Shown here piece by piece: positions 7,484 through 15,060 of a stretch of DNA of 34,876 nt (positions are counted from its first letter, which is position 1; each line of letters opens with the position of its first letter). The stretch lies in NCBI GenBank assembly GCA_021787935.1, contig JAJYLC010000017.1, positions 1 to 34,876 of the forward strand, given 5' to 3'. The position numbers and the translations under genes were made by a program. The notes beneath the pieces are model-generated. The model saw only the letters and a list, made by a program, of their open reading frames with translations. It was not told the DNA's origin and did no database searches. This DNA comes from Chloroflexota bacterium. GTDB taxonomy: Bacteria > Chloroflexota > Dehalococcoidia > SZUA-161.

Positions 7484-9332
7484 TACTAGATATTACCTCC
7501 CGTTCGCCATGAACAATTCTATATTTACCCAGATAATTAGCTTGAGCGAAGGTTCGAGTAAATTGTGGGGTCGCAGCTAACTCTATGTATTTAACACAGT
7601 CAGCTATTTCTTGTGCCTCTTTTCTTGCCGCCCTTGACGAAAGTGCCATCCTGGCACCGGTCCCGGCTGCATTCCCGATCTGTCTAAAACGATTTAATGG
7701 AATCGCCGGGAGCATGCCTAGAGTAACCGCACTTGCTACATCAATGTAAGTGCCAAAAGCTCCGGCTATCATCACCTCTTGTATTTCTTCCTCAGAACGA
7801 CCGTTTGCCTCCAATAAGATTTGAATACCCGTCCGTATTGCTCCTTTAGCAAGTTGAATCTGGCGAATATCAATCTGGGTGATTGTGATAGTCGCTCCGC
7901 CACTGCCTTCCTCGTCTACCAGAACAAACTCACTTGTTCCATCAGTGGAACGCACTCGGCGATGATTGAGATCCATCCTGCCTCTTTCATCCAACACACC
8001 GGCGAGGTATAACTGGGCAATAGCATCGATTATGGCGGACCCGCACAGACCCATTGGCCGCGCACCCCCTATGGTCTGATATTCAATCCTGTCGTCAACA
8101 ATTCGCAAATGTTCAATAGCGCCCTCGGAGGCTCTCATGCCATGTTTGATATGGGCTCCCTCGAAGGCCGGGCCTGAGGCACATGAGACACTGCTCATTA
8201 CACCATCGCAGGAAAGGCAAACCTCCGTATTGGTGCCGATATCCAGGGCTAGTACTACACCTTTTTTCTGCCGCATATTGGTTGCGAGTAACACTGCAAC
8301 GTGGTCTGCTCCCACAAAGCCTGCTATATTAGGGAGCACATGAACATATGCGCCTTGGGCAATATTAATCCCTATGCCTCGAGCCTTAATATCTTGCGCC
8401 CCTCTCACGGCCGGGACATAGGGGGAAAGGGCTAGCTGTTTTACGGGCAGGCCCAGAAAAAGGTGGTGCATAGCCGTATTGCCTACAATTACGACCTCAA
8501 CTATTTCTTCAGGCTTTGCGCCAATGGTGGTGCAAAGCTCAATTGCCAGTTGATTTAGTGCAGTCGAGGCCGACTTGTGCAATTGCTCTGTTCCTTGCTG
8601 TGATTCCATTGCATGAGCCACACGGGTAATCACATCCTCACCATAGGCTATCTGAGGATTCATGATACCTTTACTGGCCATAACCTGACCAGTGCTCAGG
8701 TTTAGCAGGTAACCTGCTATCTTCGTAGTACCAAGGTCGACTGCCAGGCCGATTTGTCGGCTCGGCCAACTGCGGAGAGCAACGATCTCGCCATCTCTCA
8801 CTGAGGCTTGCAATTGCCATTTAAAGGAACGTAGCGTTTCAGGCAGTTCTTGCAAAACTCTGAAATCGATACTAGGGTGCTCGATTCCGTGTTGCTCTCG
8901 AAGAACTCTTAGAAGGCGTTCAGTATCTGCTTCGTTATCCTGCAGGGATGGCGGGGTCATCTCAACACGATAAGGTATAACTACCGGGTCGGGGCGGATG
9001 TCTACCTGAAGCCCTTCCACCTGAGTTCTCTGAGGCGCGGTAAGGGATTCTGGCGGTACATATACCTTGCAATCTCCTGGTGGATAGGTCTGACACGCCA
9101 AACGGTACCCTGATTCTATCTGCGATGTCGAGAGAGCTTCGATTTCCGCCAGCGTCCGTTGTGACATTTCACCTTCCAGTACTCGCACCTTACAGCGGCC
9201 GCATGTGCCTTTCCCGCCACACAAACTGACCAGCTCTATACCCATTTGTTGGGCGCAGTCGCGAAGCGATTGGTCGGCCCGGCATTGCCCGCGCCGGCCT
9301 ATCGGCTCAAAGTCGACTCGATGCTCTGTCAT
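7461..9332 (-). CDS. RACo-type reductive activator of corrinoid proteins (2Fe-2S plus ASKHA ATPase, DUF4445)
   Basis: A 623-residue protein. The N-terminal ferredoxin-like domain has C38, C44, C47 and C80 in the C-x5-C-x2-C...C pattern of a plant-type 2Fe-2S cluster. After a linker comes the ASKHA ATPase part, starting with GLAVDLGTTKIAGYLL (about 196-211), then VIVGNTAMHHLFLG, ALDIGTNTEV and MIAGAFGTY, all typical of RACo/RamA-like activators. When the cobalt centre is accidentally oxidised to Co(II), these proteins use ATP to drive electron transfer and restore Co(I). Placement among methyltransferase genes fits exactly. GGAG is six bases from ATG 9332. The gene starts 13 bases after HyuA and overlaps the next gene by 23 bases. 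RamA itself is a 4Fe-4S type, so RACo is the closer model. Confidence 0.92.
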   Translation of the reverse strand: MTEHRVDFEPIGRRGQCRADQSLRDCAQQMGIELVSLCGGKGTCGRCKVRVLEGEMSQRTLAEIEALSTSQIESGYRLACQTYPPGDCKVYVPPESLTAPQRTQVEGLQVDIRPDPVVIPYRVEMTPPSLQDNEADTERLLRVLREQHGIEHPSIDFRVLQELPETLRSFKWQLQASVRDGEIVALRSWPSRQIGLAVDLGTTKIAGYLLNLSTGQVMASKGIMNPQIAYGEDVITRVAHAMESQQGTEQLHKSASTALNQLAIELCTTIGAKPEEIVEVVIVGNTAMHHLFLGLPVKQLALSPYVPAVRGAQDIKARGIGINIAQGAYVHVLPNIAGFVGADHVAVLLATNMRQKKGVVLALDIGTNTEVCLSCDGVMSSVSCASGPAFEGAHIKHGMRASEGAIEHLRIVDDRIEYQTIGGARPMGLCGSAIIDAIAQLYLAGVLDERGRMDLNHRRVRSTDGTSEFVLVDEEGSGGATITITQIDIRQIQLAKGAIRTGIQILLEANGRSEEEIQEVMIAGAFGTYIDVASAVTLGMLPAIPLNRFRQIGNAAGTGARMALSSRAARKEAQEIADCVKYIELAATPQFTRTFAQANYLGKYRIVHGEREVISSNGNQAIE

Positions 9333-9345
9333 AATTGCTCCGCTC

Positions 9346-11349
9346 TTAAACGGCTAATGGCATGCGTCCGAATGCCGTGGCGACCACTTCTGTCTCCAGA
9401 TAGATCTCCTCCAGCCATCCGCCGCCACCCTTAATAGTGCGATCATATCTCTCCATGTGCACATCTACCAAGCTGGCGCCTGCGCGACTCGCACGATCCA
9501 GGGCCAACTGACGAGATGCATCCTGTGCGCACTCCACGGCGTCTTCCAGGCGGGGGAAGTCGCGCGGTTCGGATGGCAAATGCACTCGATAGAATTTTGC
9601 CCCATTGAGTGGGCGTATTAGTATGCGCACGATTTGTACTATTTCGCCGGCCACTGCGCCAATCGCGCTGGCAACCTCTGCGTGCTCAGGGATACAGAGA
9701 TTCATGCCCAGTTTCGATGCCACTGCAGGAAGGTAGGTTGCTACCGGTGCGCCGATAGCGACCAGTGGACGCTTTATGGTGATTGCCGTGGCGAGAGTCC
9801 CTTTGTCATCAGCAGCTAACGCGCGGTCGATCAACAGTCGACCTACGTCATCCTGGCTGCTCAGGGTCAGCCCTCCTTCTTCAGCTAACGCACTGGCGAT
9901 TACCGCGCGCCCAAGCTCCTCAACAACCTGTCTGACCACGGACTCGCAAAACTGTTTTACATCAGTGTTCAATTGTGCTGCCCAGAGCGCTGCACCCAGC
10001 TCGGCAGCTTCAAGAGAGCCACATTTATATTGACCCAGGACCAAGACAGCATCTGTAGGCGTGAAAGCACTGGCTACGATTAGGCCATGCCCTATCATCT
10101 CATCTAGGAGGCGATGGTACAGGGGTGCGTACTTCACGCTGCCCAATATCTGAGCTAAAGGGACTGGTCCGTCACCGAGAGTCTCCCAAATCTCCCGCTG
10201 GATGGACGTAAGATTAGCCTGCTCAATCCCAAGAGGCCGCTGGCGCATGATGAAACGTGCTGAGTATTGGTCTACTGCACCACCGTCTGTACTAACTTTG
10301 ACCTGACGCTGTAGCACATCCATCACCGTGGGGTAATGCTGAGCCAGGCGGCTGAGAGGTATCACCTGTCTTGGGCCAACACACAATTCACCAGCTTCAT
10401 CTATTCTCACCTCGCTATCCCCACCAAGACCTGTTGTGCGGTCATCGATGGCCTCAACCATGGTCTGCCAGCCACCAACCCAGGCTCCGTTAAGGTTCAG
10501 TGCTGGTCGACCATCGCGCAAAGCTGCGATGTCTGTAGTGGTGCCTCCCATGTCAATAACGAAGGCGCTGTCCACATTGGCGAGATAGCGTGCGCCTATA
10601 ACGCTGGCAGCAGGGCCTGATAAGATAGTCTCCACCGGTCGCTCTAGTGCCATCTTAGCACTGATGAGGGAGCCATCCCCCTTGACTACCATAAGTGGCG
10701 CATGGATGCCTATGTCGGTGAGCGTGTTCTGAACTGCAACAATCAATTGCTGCAGTAGGGGGATGAGCCGGGCATTGAGGGCAGCAGTTAGAGCACGGCG
10801 TGGCGCATGAAGTTGGGTACTCAGTTCATGTCCACATGTTACTGGCAGCCCAGTGATTTCGCGGATCATTCGCTGTACCTGCAGTTCGTGTCTTGGGTTA
10901 CGCACTCCGAAATACCCTGAGATGGCGAATGCAGCTACGCGAGATTTATGAGCTAGGATGGCTTGCCTGGCCCGATCTATATCGAGAGGCGCCTCCTCCT
11001 CACCATTTGGTTTGTGTCCGCCCTGGATGAACACGATGTCTTCGTGGTTCAGTATCCTCTCTAAACCAGCATCGTTCAGCATGTACGGATCGTAGCCGAT
11101 GAGGATTAAGCAGATTGAACTGCCTTGTCCCTCAACAACAGCGTTGGTGGCTAACGTAGTGGATAGGGATACTGCACTGATTTCCAGAGGCGGGTCTGGC
11201 AGGAGAGCTTCTAGTGCTCCTCGGATTCCTAGAGATAGGTCAAATTTCGTGGTCAGAGCCTTGGCCTTGCCTAGAACGCGGTGTTTGTCATCCAACAAAA
11301 CAGCATCCGTGTAGGTGCCTCCAGTATCGATGCCTAAGAGGATAGAAAT
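9346..11349 (-). CDS. HyuA-like hydantoinase/oxoprolinase-family ASKHA protein, predicted ATT start
   Basis: A 667-residue protein if begun at ATT 11349-11347. Its first residues read (M)SILLGIDTGGTYTDAVL, containing the DTGGTYTD phosphate-binding loop essential for this ATPase fold. A second ASKHA loop is VIDMGGTTTDIAAL. The family includes the A subunits of hydantoinases, 5-oxoprolinases and acetone carboxylases, which use ATP to activate a carbonyl or carboxylate. No HyuB partner is present, so hydrolytic hydantoinase activity is doubtful. Similar stand-alone proteins near corrinoid methyltransferases may be activators, which is inference. No ATG, GTG or TTG exists between the upstream in-frame stop (11392-11394) and ATG 11298, which would delete the loop. 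It lies 35 bases after the MetH-activation-like gene. Confidence 0.8.
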   Translation of the reverse strand: MSILLGIDTGGTYTDAVLLDDKHRVLGKAKALTTKFDLSLGIRGALEALLPDPPLEISAVSLSTTLATNAVVEGQGSSICLILIGYDPYMLNDAGLERILNHEDIVFIQGGHKPNGEEEAPLDIDRARQAILAHKSRVAAFAISGYFGVRNPRHELQVQRMIREITGLPVTCGHELSTQLHAPRRALTAALNARLIPLLQQLIVAVQNTLTDIGIHAPLMVVKGDGSLISAKMALERPVETILSGPAASVIGARYLANVDSAFVIDMGGTTTDIAALRDGRPALNLNGAWVGGWQTMVEAIDDRTTGLGGDSEVRIDEAGELCVGPRQVIPLSRLAQHYPTVMDVLQRQVKVSTDGGAVDQYSARFIMRQRPLGIEQANLTSIQREIWETLGDGPVPLAQILGSVKYAPLYHRLLDEMIGHGLIVASAFTPTDAVLVLGQYKCGSLEAAELGAALWAAQLNTDVKQFCESVVRQVVEELGRAVIASALAEEGGLTLSSQDDVGRLLIDRALAADDKGTLATAITIKRPLVAIGAPVATYLPAVASKLGMNLCIPEHAEVASAIGAVAGEIVQIVRILIRPLNGAKFYRVHLPSEPRDFPRLEDAVECAQDASRQLALDRASRAGASLVDVHMERYDRTIKGGGGWLEEIYLETEVVATAFGRMPLAV

Positions 11350-11357
11350 AGTGCTTT

Positions 11358-11364
11358 CTCCTTT
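11358..11364 (-). promoter_or_regulatory. Ribosome-binding site that fixes the HyuA start at an ATT codon
   Basis: On the minus strand AAAGGAG is followed by the eight bases AAAGCACT and then ATT (11349-11347). Spacing and strength are ideal, and no conventional start codon is in reach. Either ATT initiates (as in infC) or an ATG has been misread or mutated at its third base. Confidence 0.6.
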
Positions 11365-11384
11365 TTCCCCTATATTAATCTTGC

Positions 11385-12053
11385 CTAATGTCTAAACTGG
11401 CAGGTGTTTCGAAGTCTGCATAAATGGCAGGTCGAGCCTATGTGTTTAGCCGCATAGTCTGGTCCAATGCCGACAAGTCCGGCTCCGGATTTCTGGGGTG
11501 ATAGGATTCCGGCGTCGGTTATGGCCACACCTATCGCACTCAGGTCCAAGAGCGCACACAACGTTCTTTGTTCGTTTATTGTCCATCCGGGTAGTGACCC
11601 CGGTGATAGGGCCGGGCTAATGCCCCAGCCCCGGCGGACTGCCTCTTCTTCGACTACGCAACGTAATGGCTCACCTGAGACACCTAAAGCGATGACTCCT
11701 GCCGTGTCGAGAAGGTAGCCCTCGAACAGCCTCCCTTCAGCCAGCAGTGTCTGTACTCGTTCTTCCAACGCCGAGCCAATGGTGCAGACGCTTACTAATG
11801 CCTCACGAGCGGGGGCGAGCAGATCAGCATGTGGCCCCAGATGGAGGAGCGCATCCCCAACTTTAAACCTCTCGCTATCTAGCGCCTGGACGGTGAACCA
11901 TTCGTAGACTATGGCCGAGAAAACCAGACGTTGGGCTTCATCTATGGCCCAACGAGCGAGTTCATTGACTTTAGGCCGTTCAGCCGCCTGTCCCAGGAAG
12001 TGCAATAAATCGTCTAAAGACAGGGCGGGATGAAGATTAGCGATCACTGGCAT
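11385..12053 (-). CDS. Stand-alone MetH activation-domain-like protein (Met_synt_B12 type)
   Basis: A 222-residue protein resembling the C-terminal S-adenosylmethionine-binding reactivation domain of cobalamin-dependent methionine synthase, found alone. Family-like segments are VSVCTIGSALEERV (about 87-100), GYLLDTAGVIALG (about 112-124) and RRGWGISPALSPGSLPGW (about 140-157), which resembles the SxRxSPGYP-type SAM-binding loop. The tail has a cysteine group, CHLCRLRNTC, absent from MetH, which could bind a metal or cluster. In MetH this domain re-methylates oxidised cobalamin using SAM. Here it may act on the operon's corrinoid protein, either with or instead of RACo. The fold assignment is moderately secure; the partner is inferred. 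Confidence 0.7.
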   Translation of the reverse strand: MPVIANLHPALSLDDLLHFLGQAAERPKVNELARWAIDEAQRLVFSAIVYEWFTVQALDSERFKVGDALLHLGPHADLLAPAREALVSVCTIGSALEERVQTLLAEGRLFEGYLLDTAGVIALGVSGEPLRCVVEEEAVRRGWGISPALSPGSLPGWTINEQRTLCALLDLSAIGVAITDAGILSPQKSGAGLVGIGPDYAAKHIGSTCHLCRLRNTCQFRH

Positions 12054-12121
12054 TCACATTTCTCTCTTGGCGCCTTGCATTATAACTGGAGCCGTACTTT
12101 GGGTTTAGGCCTGATAGCAAA

Positions 12122-12502
12122 CTATCCCGGCCCCTCCCTCATGACATGTCTTTCGAGCTCTTCACGGATTGCTCTCTCTACACTTGCTTGCTGAACCCCA
12201 TAGACGATGACATTAATCGTCAACTTCGCCTTTGAAATCTCTTGAGACAGCTCCCCTTTATATGAAGCCTTCTCTTCGAAAGCGGTAACGCTGAAAAAGA
12301 GGTGCTTGTTTCCTTCAACTTCCAAAAGCCCCTTGATGTGGCCAATCAGTTTGCAGCCATCACCTTGAAGGGAGGAGGTTAGCGCTGACATAAAAGCATC
12401 TATCCTGCCATGTAGTTCATCGGCCGACAGGGGAACTTTAAACGCCAGACCCACTTCCTGGGCACAGACCGTTGGATGCAACTCATGCCCTGCATGGCTC
12501 AT
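12122..12502 (-). CDS. Conserved-looking 126-residue protein of unknown function in the methyltransferase operon
   Basis: I do not recognise this protein. It starts MSHAGHELHPTVCAQEVGL, giving an N-terminal His/Cys patch (H3, H6, H9, C13) that could bind a metal. The rest alternates helices and strands: a helix around ADELHGRIDAFMSALTSSL, then a strand-rich middle (GCKLIGHIKGLLEV, HLFFSVTAF), then a strand INVIVYGV and a terminal amphipathic helix (ASVERAIREELERHV). There is no signal peptide. Its ATG overlaps the stop of the CobW-like GTPase (ATGA at 12502-12499), so the pair is translationally coupled. The His/Cys start next to a G3E GTPase suggests a metal- or cofactor-delivery role, which is only inference. 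Confidence 0.75.
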   Translation of the reverse strand: MSHAGHELHPTVCAQEVGLAFKVPLSADELHGRIDAFMSALTSSLQGDGCKLIGHIKGLLEVEGNKHLFFSVTAFEEKASYKGELSQEISKAKLTINVIVYGVQQASVERAIREELERHVMREGPG

Positions 12503-13098
12503 TGTAGCTCCCCTACCAGGTTCTTCACAAGAGGTTCCAGATTAATCTTCTTCTCCACCGAAATGGCCGCTACTTTGGCCCGGGGATTCAACTGATTAAC
12601 ATCTTTGCGAATGAGGTCGATATCTGTTACATCTACCTTATCGATCTTATTGATGACCACTATATCCGCTAACTGGATCTGGGTTGTAATCAACGGTGTT
12701 AACATCTCATACAACATTTTATAGCGGGTGGCATCGACAAGTACCACCAACTTAATGTCTGTGACTATAGGCTGACAACTCCGCACAGTAGTTAACACAT
12801 CGCCCGGCGAAGCCAAACCCGTGGGCTCGATAATGGTCACGGCTGGCTTAAAGAGATCTTCAACCTTTTGCAACATAGAAACGAGGTCGGCAGACAGTGT
12901 ACAGCAAATACAACCGCCGAAGAGCTCCTGGACTTGTAGTCCTTGCTCGCGGAGATACTTGCCGTCGATCCCTATCTCCCCAACCTCGTTTTCAATTATT
13001 GCTATCTTCTGCGGAACAGCTACCAGCCTCCGGGCAACTTCCAACAGAAGCGTTGTCTTGCCTGAACCCAGAAAGCCGGCGATGATTAGCAACTTCAT
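12499..13098 (-). CDS. CobW/HypB/UreG-like G3E GTPase, short form
   Basis: A 199-residue P-loop GTPase. Walker A is GFLGSGKTTLL (about 8-18), followed by IIENEVGEIGID, the zinc-binding GGCICCT motif (C63, C65, C66), EPTG near residue 91 and the guanine-specificity motif NKID near residue 150. These define the COG0523/CobW branch of metallochaperones, which load Zn, Co or other metals into client enzymes. It lacks the CobW C-terminal domain found in proteins of 300 or more residues. Its ATG overlaps the URO-D gene's stop (ATGA, 13098-13095), and its own stop overlaps the 126-residue orphan. Loading zinc into the methyltransferase or assisting cobalamin insertion are reasonable guesses. Confidence 0.88.
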   Translation of the reverse strand: MKLLIIAGFLGSGKTTLLLEVARRLVAVPQKIAIIENEVGEIGIDGKYLREQGLQVQELFGGCICCTLSADLVSMLQKVEDLFKPAVTIIEPTGLASPGDVLTTVRSCQPIVTDIKLVVLVDATRYKMLYEMLTPLITTQIQLADIVVINKIDKVDVTDIDLIRKDVNQLNPRAKVAAISVEKKINLEPLVKNLVGELQ

Positions 13099-14261
13099 CG
13101 TTTCTTAGATGGTGTGTAATTCTTAGCGGTTTGGCACAATGCTCTCCAGTTATCTAGTTTGACAGCAGTGGGCATCTCACAGCCGGTGCTAAGTATGAAA
13201 CCACCATCACCGCCGATTTCATCGATCAGCTTTTTGCAGTAGGCTTCCACATCCTTTGGTTTGCCCAGGCACGTCAAAGAGGAAGGTACGTCGCCGGCAA
13301 GGCACAAGTGATTTCGCAACACCTCTTTTGCGGCAAAGATATTGGTGGTGCCATCCAGAGCAAGTATCGCTGACCCGCGAGGCAGTTTCTTAAAGTAGGA
13401 AATATTCTTGTCCCAGCACTGGTCCAGGTGGAACCAGGTGACGATACCCTCGGACCACGCGGCGTCCACTATTTCCTGTGTGTAAGGCCACCAGAAGCGC
13501 TCGAAGATATGCAGAGGGAACATTGCTCCCTCGGCTCGCTCCTCGGAGGTGAAATACATCTTCGCGCCCCAGGCCTTGCAATTTGTAATTATTTGCTCGA
13601 TGTACTCACGGGTCGCTGTCTTCAGGGCCCTCTCCACCGGCGCTGGGTGGTAGTACAGGTCTTCTATGAATTTCAACATGGAGCGGGCCATGGCGAACCT
13701 GAAGAATGGATGCATGGAGTGTGCCAAGGCAGGACTCAAGAAATAAACTCCTCGTTCCTTCCATCTGTCAATTGTACTGATGAAGCCCGCTGCCGCCTTC
13801 ATCTTGGCTTCGTTTAGTTGTTCTAGTGTTGCGTCTACGAGGCGGAATTGGTAATCCTCATCAACAAACCGTTGCCAACCTATCTCGGCAACGGTATCGT
13901 AGTCTTCCCGTTTCATAACCTCTTGCTCAAGCACCTGGGCTGTATAGTTTTCCGGCAAGTCCATACCTGGGAATTTCATCTTTACGCCCATGGTAATAGA
14001 TGAGATCTGCGCTAGAGAACGATCTCCCCCTGTGGCGATAGACGCCAAATCCATGTCCCAGCCCCCGGTATAATCCCACACCTTATCGATGGAGGCCTGT
14101 TGTTGTTCTGAAGTCATATTGAAGTACCAGTCCGCCACCGTCCAACCGGTGGCCTGCGCATAAGCTGTTGTGGCCAGGATATCGACAGGAACATGGTCCG
14201 GCTTCTCCAGGGAGGCTGCGGCCCATACCCTTTCTTCGTGGGTCATGATTTCTTTAGACAT
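13095..14261 (-). CDS. URO-D-family substrate:corrinoid methyltransferase
   Basis: A 388-residue TIM-barrel protein of the uroporphyrinogen-decarboxylase superfamily, in the branch used as methyltransferase I in methanol, methylamine and O-demethylase systems (MtaA/MtbA and MtvB-like). Likely zinc ligands are in WFHLDQCWD (about 260-268) and STGCEMP near residue 356, i.e. an H-x3-C...C pattern rather than the H-x-C of MtaA. True HemE lacks these cysteines and would not sit in a corrinoid operon. It would transfer a methyl group from an unknown donor onto the corrinoid protein encoded directly upstream. Methoxylated aromatics are one option. ATG 14261 is preferred over 14291: AGGAGG precedes it by nine bases and it shares one base with the upstream stop (TAATG). 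Confidence 0.85.
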   Translation of the reverse strand: MSKEIMTHEERVWAAASLEKPDHVPVDILATTAYAQATGWTVADWYFNMTSEQQQASIDKVWDYTGGWDMDLASIATGGDRSLAQISSITMGVKMKFPGMDLPENYTAQVLEQEVMKREDYDTVAEIGWQRFVDEDYQFRLVDATLEQLNEAKMKAAAGFISTIDRWKERGVYFLSPALAHSMHPFFRFAMARSMLKFIEDLYYHPAPVERALKTATREYIEQIITNCKAWGAKMYFTSEERAEGAMFPLHIFERFWWPYTQEIVDAAWSEGIVTWFHLDQCWDKNISYFKKLPRGSAILALDGTTNIFAAKEVLRNHLCLAGDVPSSLTCLGKPKDVEAYCKKLIDEIGGDGGFILSTGCEMPTAVKLDNWRALCQTAKNYTPSKKR

Positions 14262-14896
14262 TATCGCTTCCCTCCTATCGATTTCATGCAATATGTGACA
14301 CCTTCCATTGCGTCAGTGGTAAAGAAATCGGCGCCAATGTATTTCTTGACCATCTCACTCGCTATGCCACCTCCAACCATAAGCTTGAATTGTTTCCTCA
14401 GTCCAGCCTCCTCAAGCATCTCTGAGGCTTCCTTCATGGCATCAAAGCCGCTACTGATCAGCACTGAGAAGCCAACAAAATCAGGCTTTACCTCCTTGAC
14501 CTTCTGTACTACAACGGCTGGGTCCACATCTACGCCCAGGTCGTGTACCTCGAAGCCCTGGGCCTTGACCAGGGCGGCAAACAGGTTCTTCCCCAGATCA
14601 TGGATATCGCCCCGTAAAGTACCGATTACCATCTTGCCCAACGGTTTAGGCGGGCGTACCTTAGCCAACTGAGGTTCGAGAATGGCGGTCACCTCCTTGA
14701 GAATCTCGGCGGACAGCATTAGTTCAGCCAGAAAGTATTCGCCTTTTTGAAACCGTTCGCCTACGATGACCATGCCCTGGCGGCACTCTTCCAGGATTTG
14801 AAGTGGGCTTTCGCCTTTCTTAGACCGGCTTTTGACCAGGTTCAGTGCCTTATCCCTGTCGAGCTCTACGATGGCGAGCGCCAGTTCTCCGGACAT
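14261..14896 (-). CDS. Methyltransferase corrinoid protein (B12-binding, MtbC/MttC-like)
   Basis: A 211-residue protein of standard length for the family. Residues 1-85 form the helical cap domain (LQILEECRQGMVIVGERFQKGEYFLAELM region). The Rossmann-like B12 domain follows, with GDIHDLGKN at 96-104, where H99 would be the lower axial ligand to cobalt (DxHxxG motif). Later GFSVLISS and VGGG contact the corrin tail. It shuttles methyl groups as methyl-Co(III) between the URO-D enzyme and the THF methyltransferase, and is the target of the RACo activator. It is the first gene of the operon, with AAGGAGG six bases before ATG 14896. The preceding 164 bases are AT-rich and presumably contain the promoter, though no clean -35/-10 pair stands out. 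Confidence 0.93.
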   Translation of the reverse strand: MSGELALAIVELDRDKALNLVKSRSKKGESPLQILEECRQGMVIVGERFQKGEYFLAELMLSAEILKEVTAILEPQLAKVRPPKPLGKMVIGTLRGDIHDLGKNLFAALVKAQGFEVHDLGVDVDPAVVVQKVKEVKPDFVGFSVLISSGFDAMKEASEMLEEAGLRKQFKLMVGGGIASEMVKKYIGADFFTTDAMEGVTYCMKSIGGKR

Positions 14897-15060
14897 CTTT
14901 GCCTCCTTAGTTAATCTTTTTGTAAAAGGGTTGTACGATAATGACTAGATTGAAAAAATACAGTCTCCTCCACCTAATTGAAGTATATAATAAGAATCAT
15001 ACTTTTGCTGTAGTTACAATACTATAATATTATGTACTTTATATGACTGAAAAGAGGGCG

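Noticed and set aside
13095-14261. HemE, uroporphyrinogen decarboxylase of haem synthesis
   Set aside because: It has cysteine/histidine zinc-site candidates and lies between a corrinoid protein and other methyl-transfer genes, so a methyltransferase is far more likely.
14897-15060. Cobalamin riboswitch upstream of the corrinoid operon
   Set aside because: The leader is AT-rich. I see no B12-box-like sequence or the expected multi-stem layout, and 164 bases leave little space for one.
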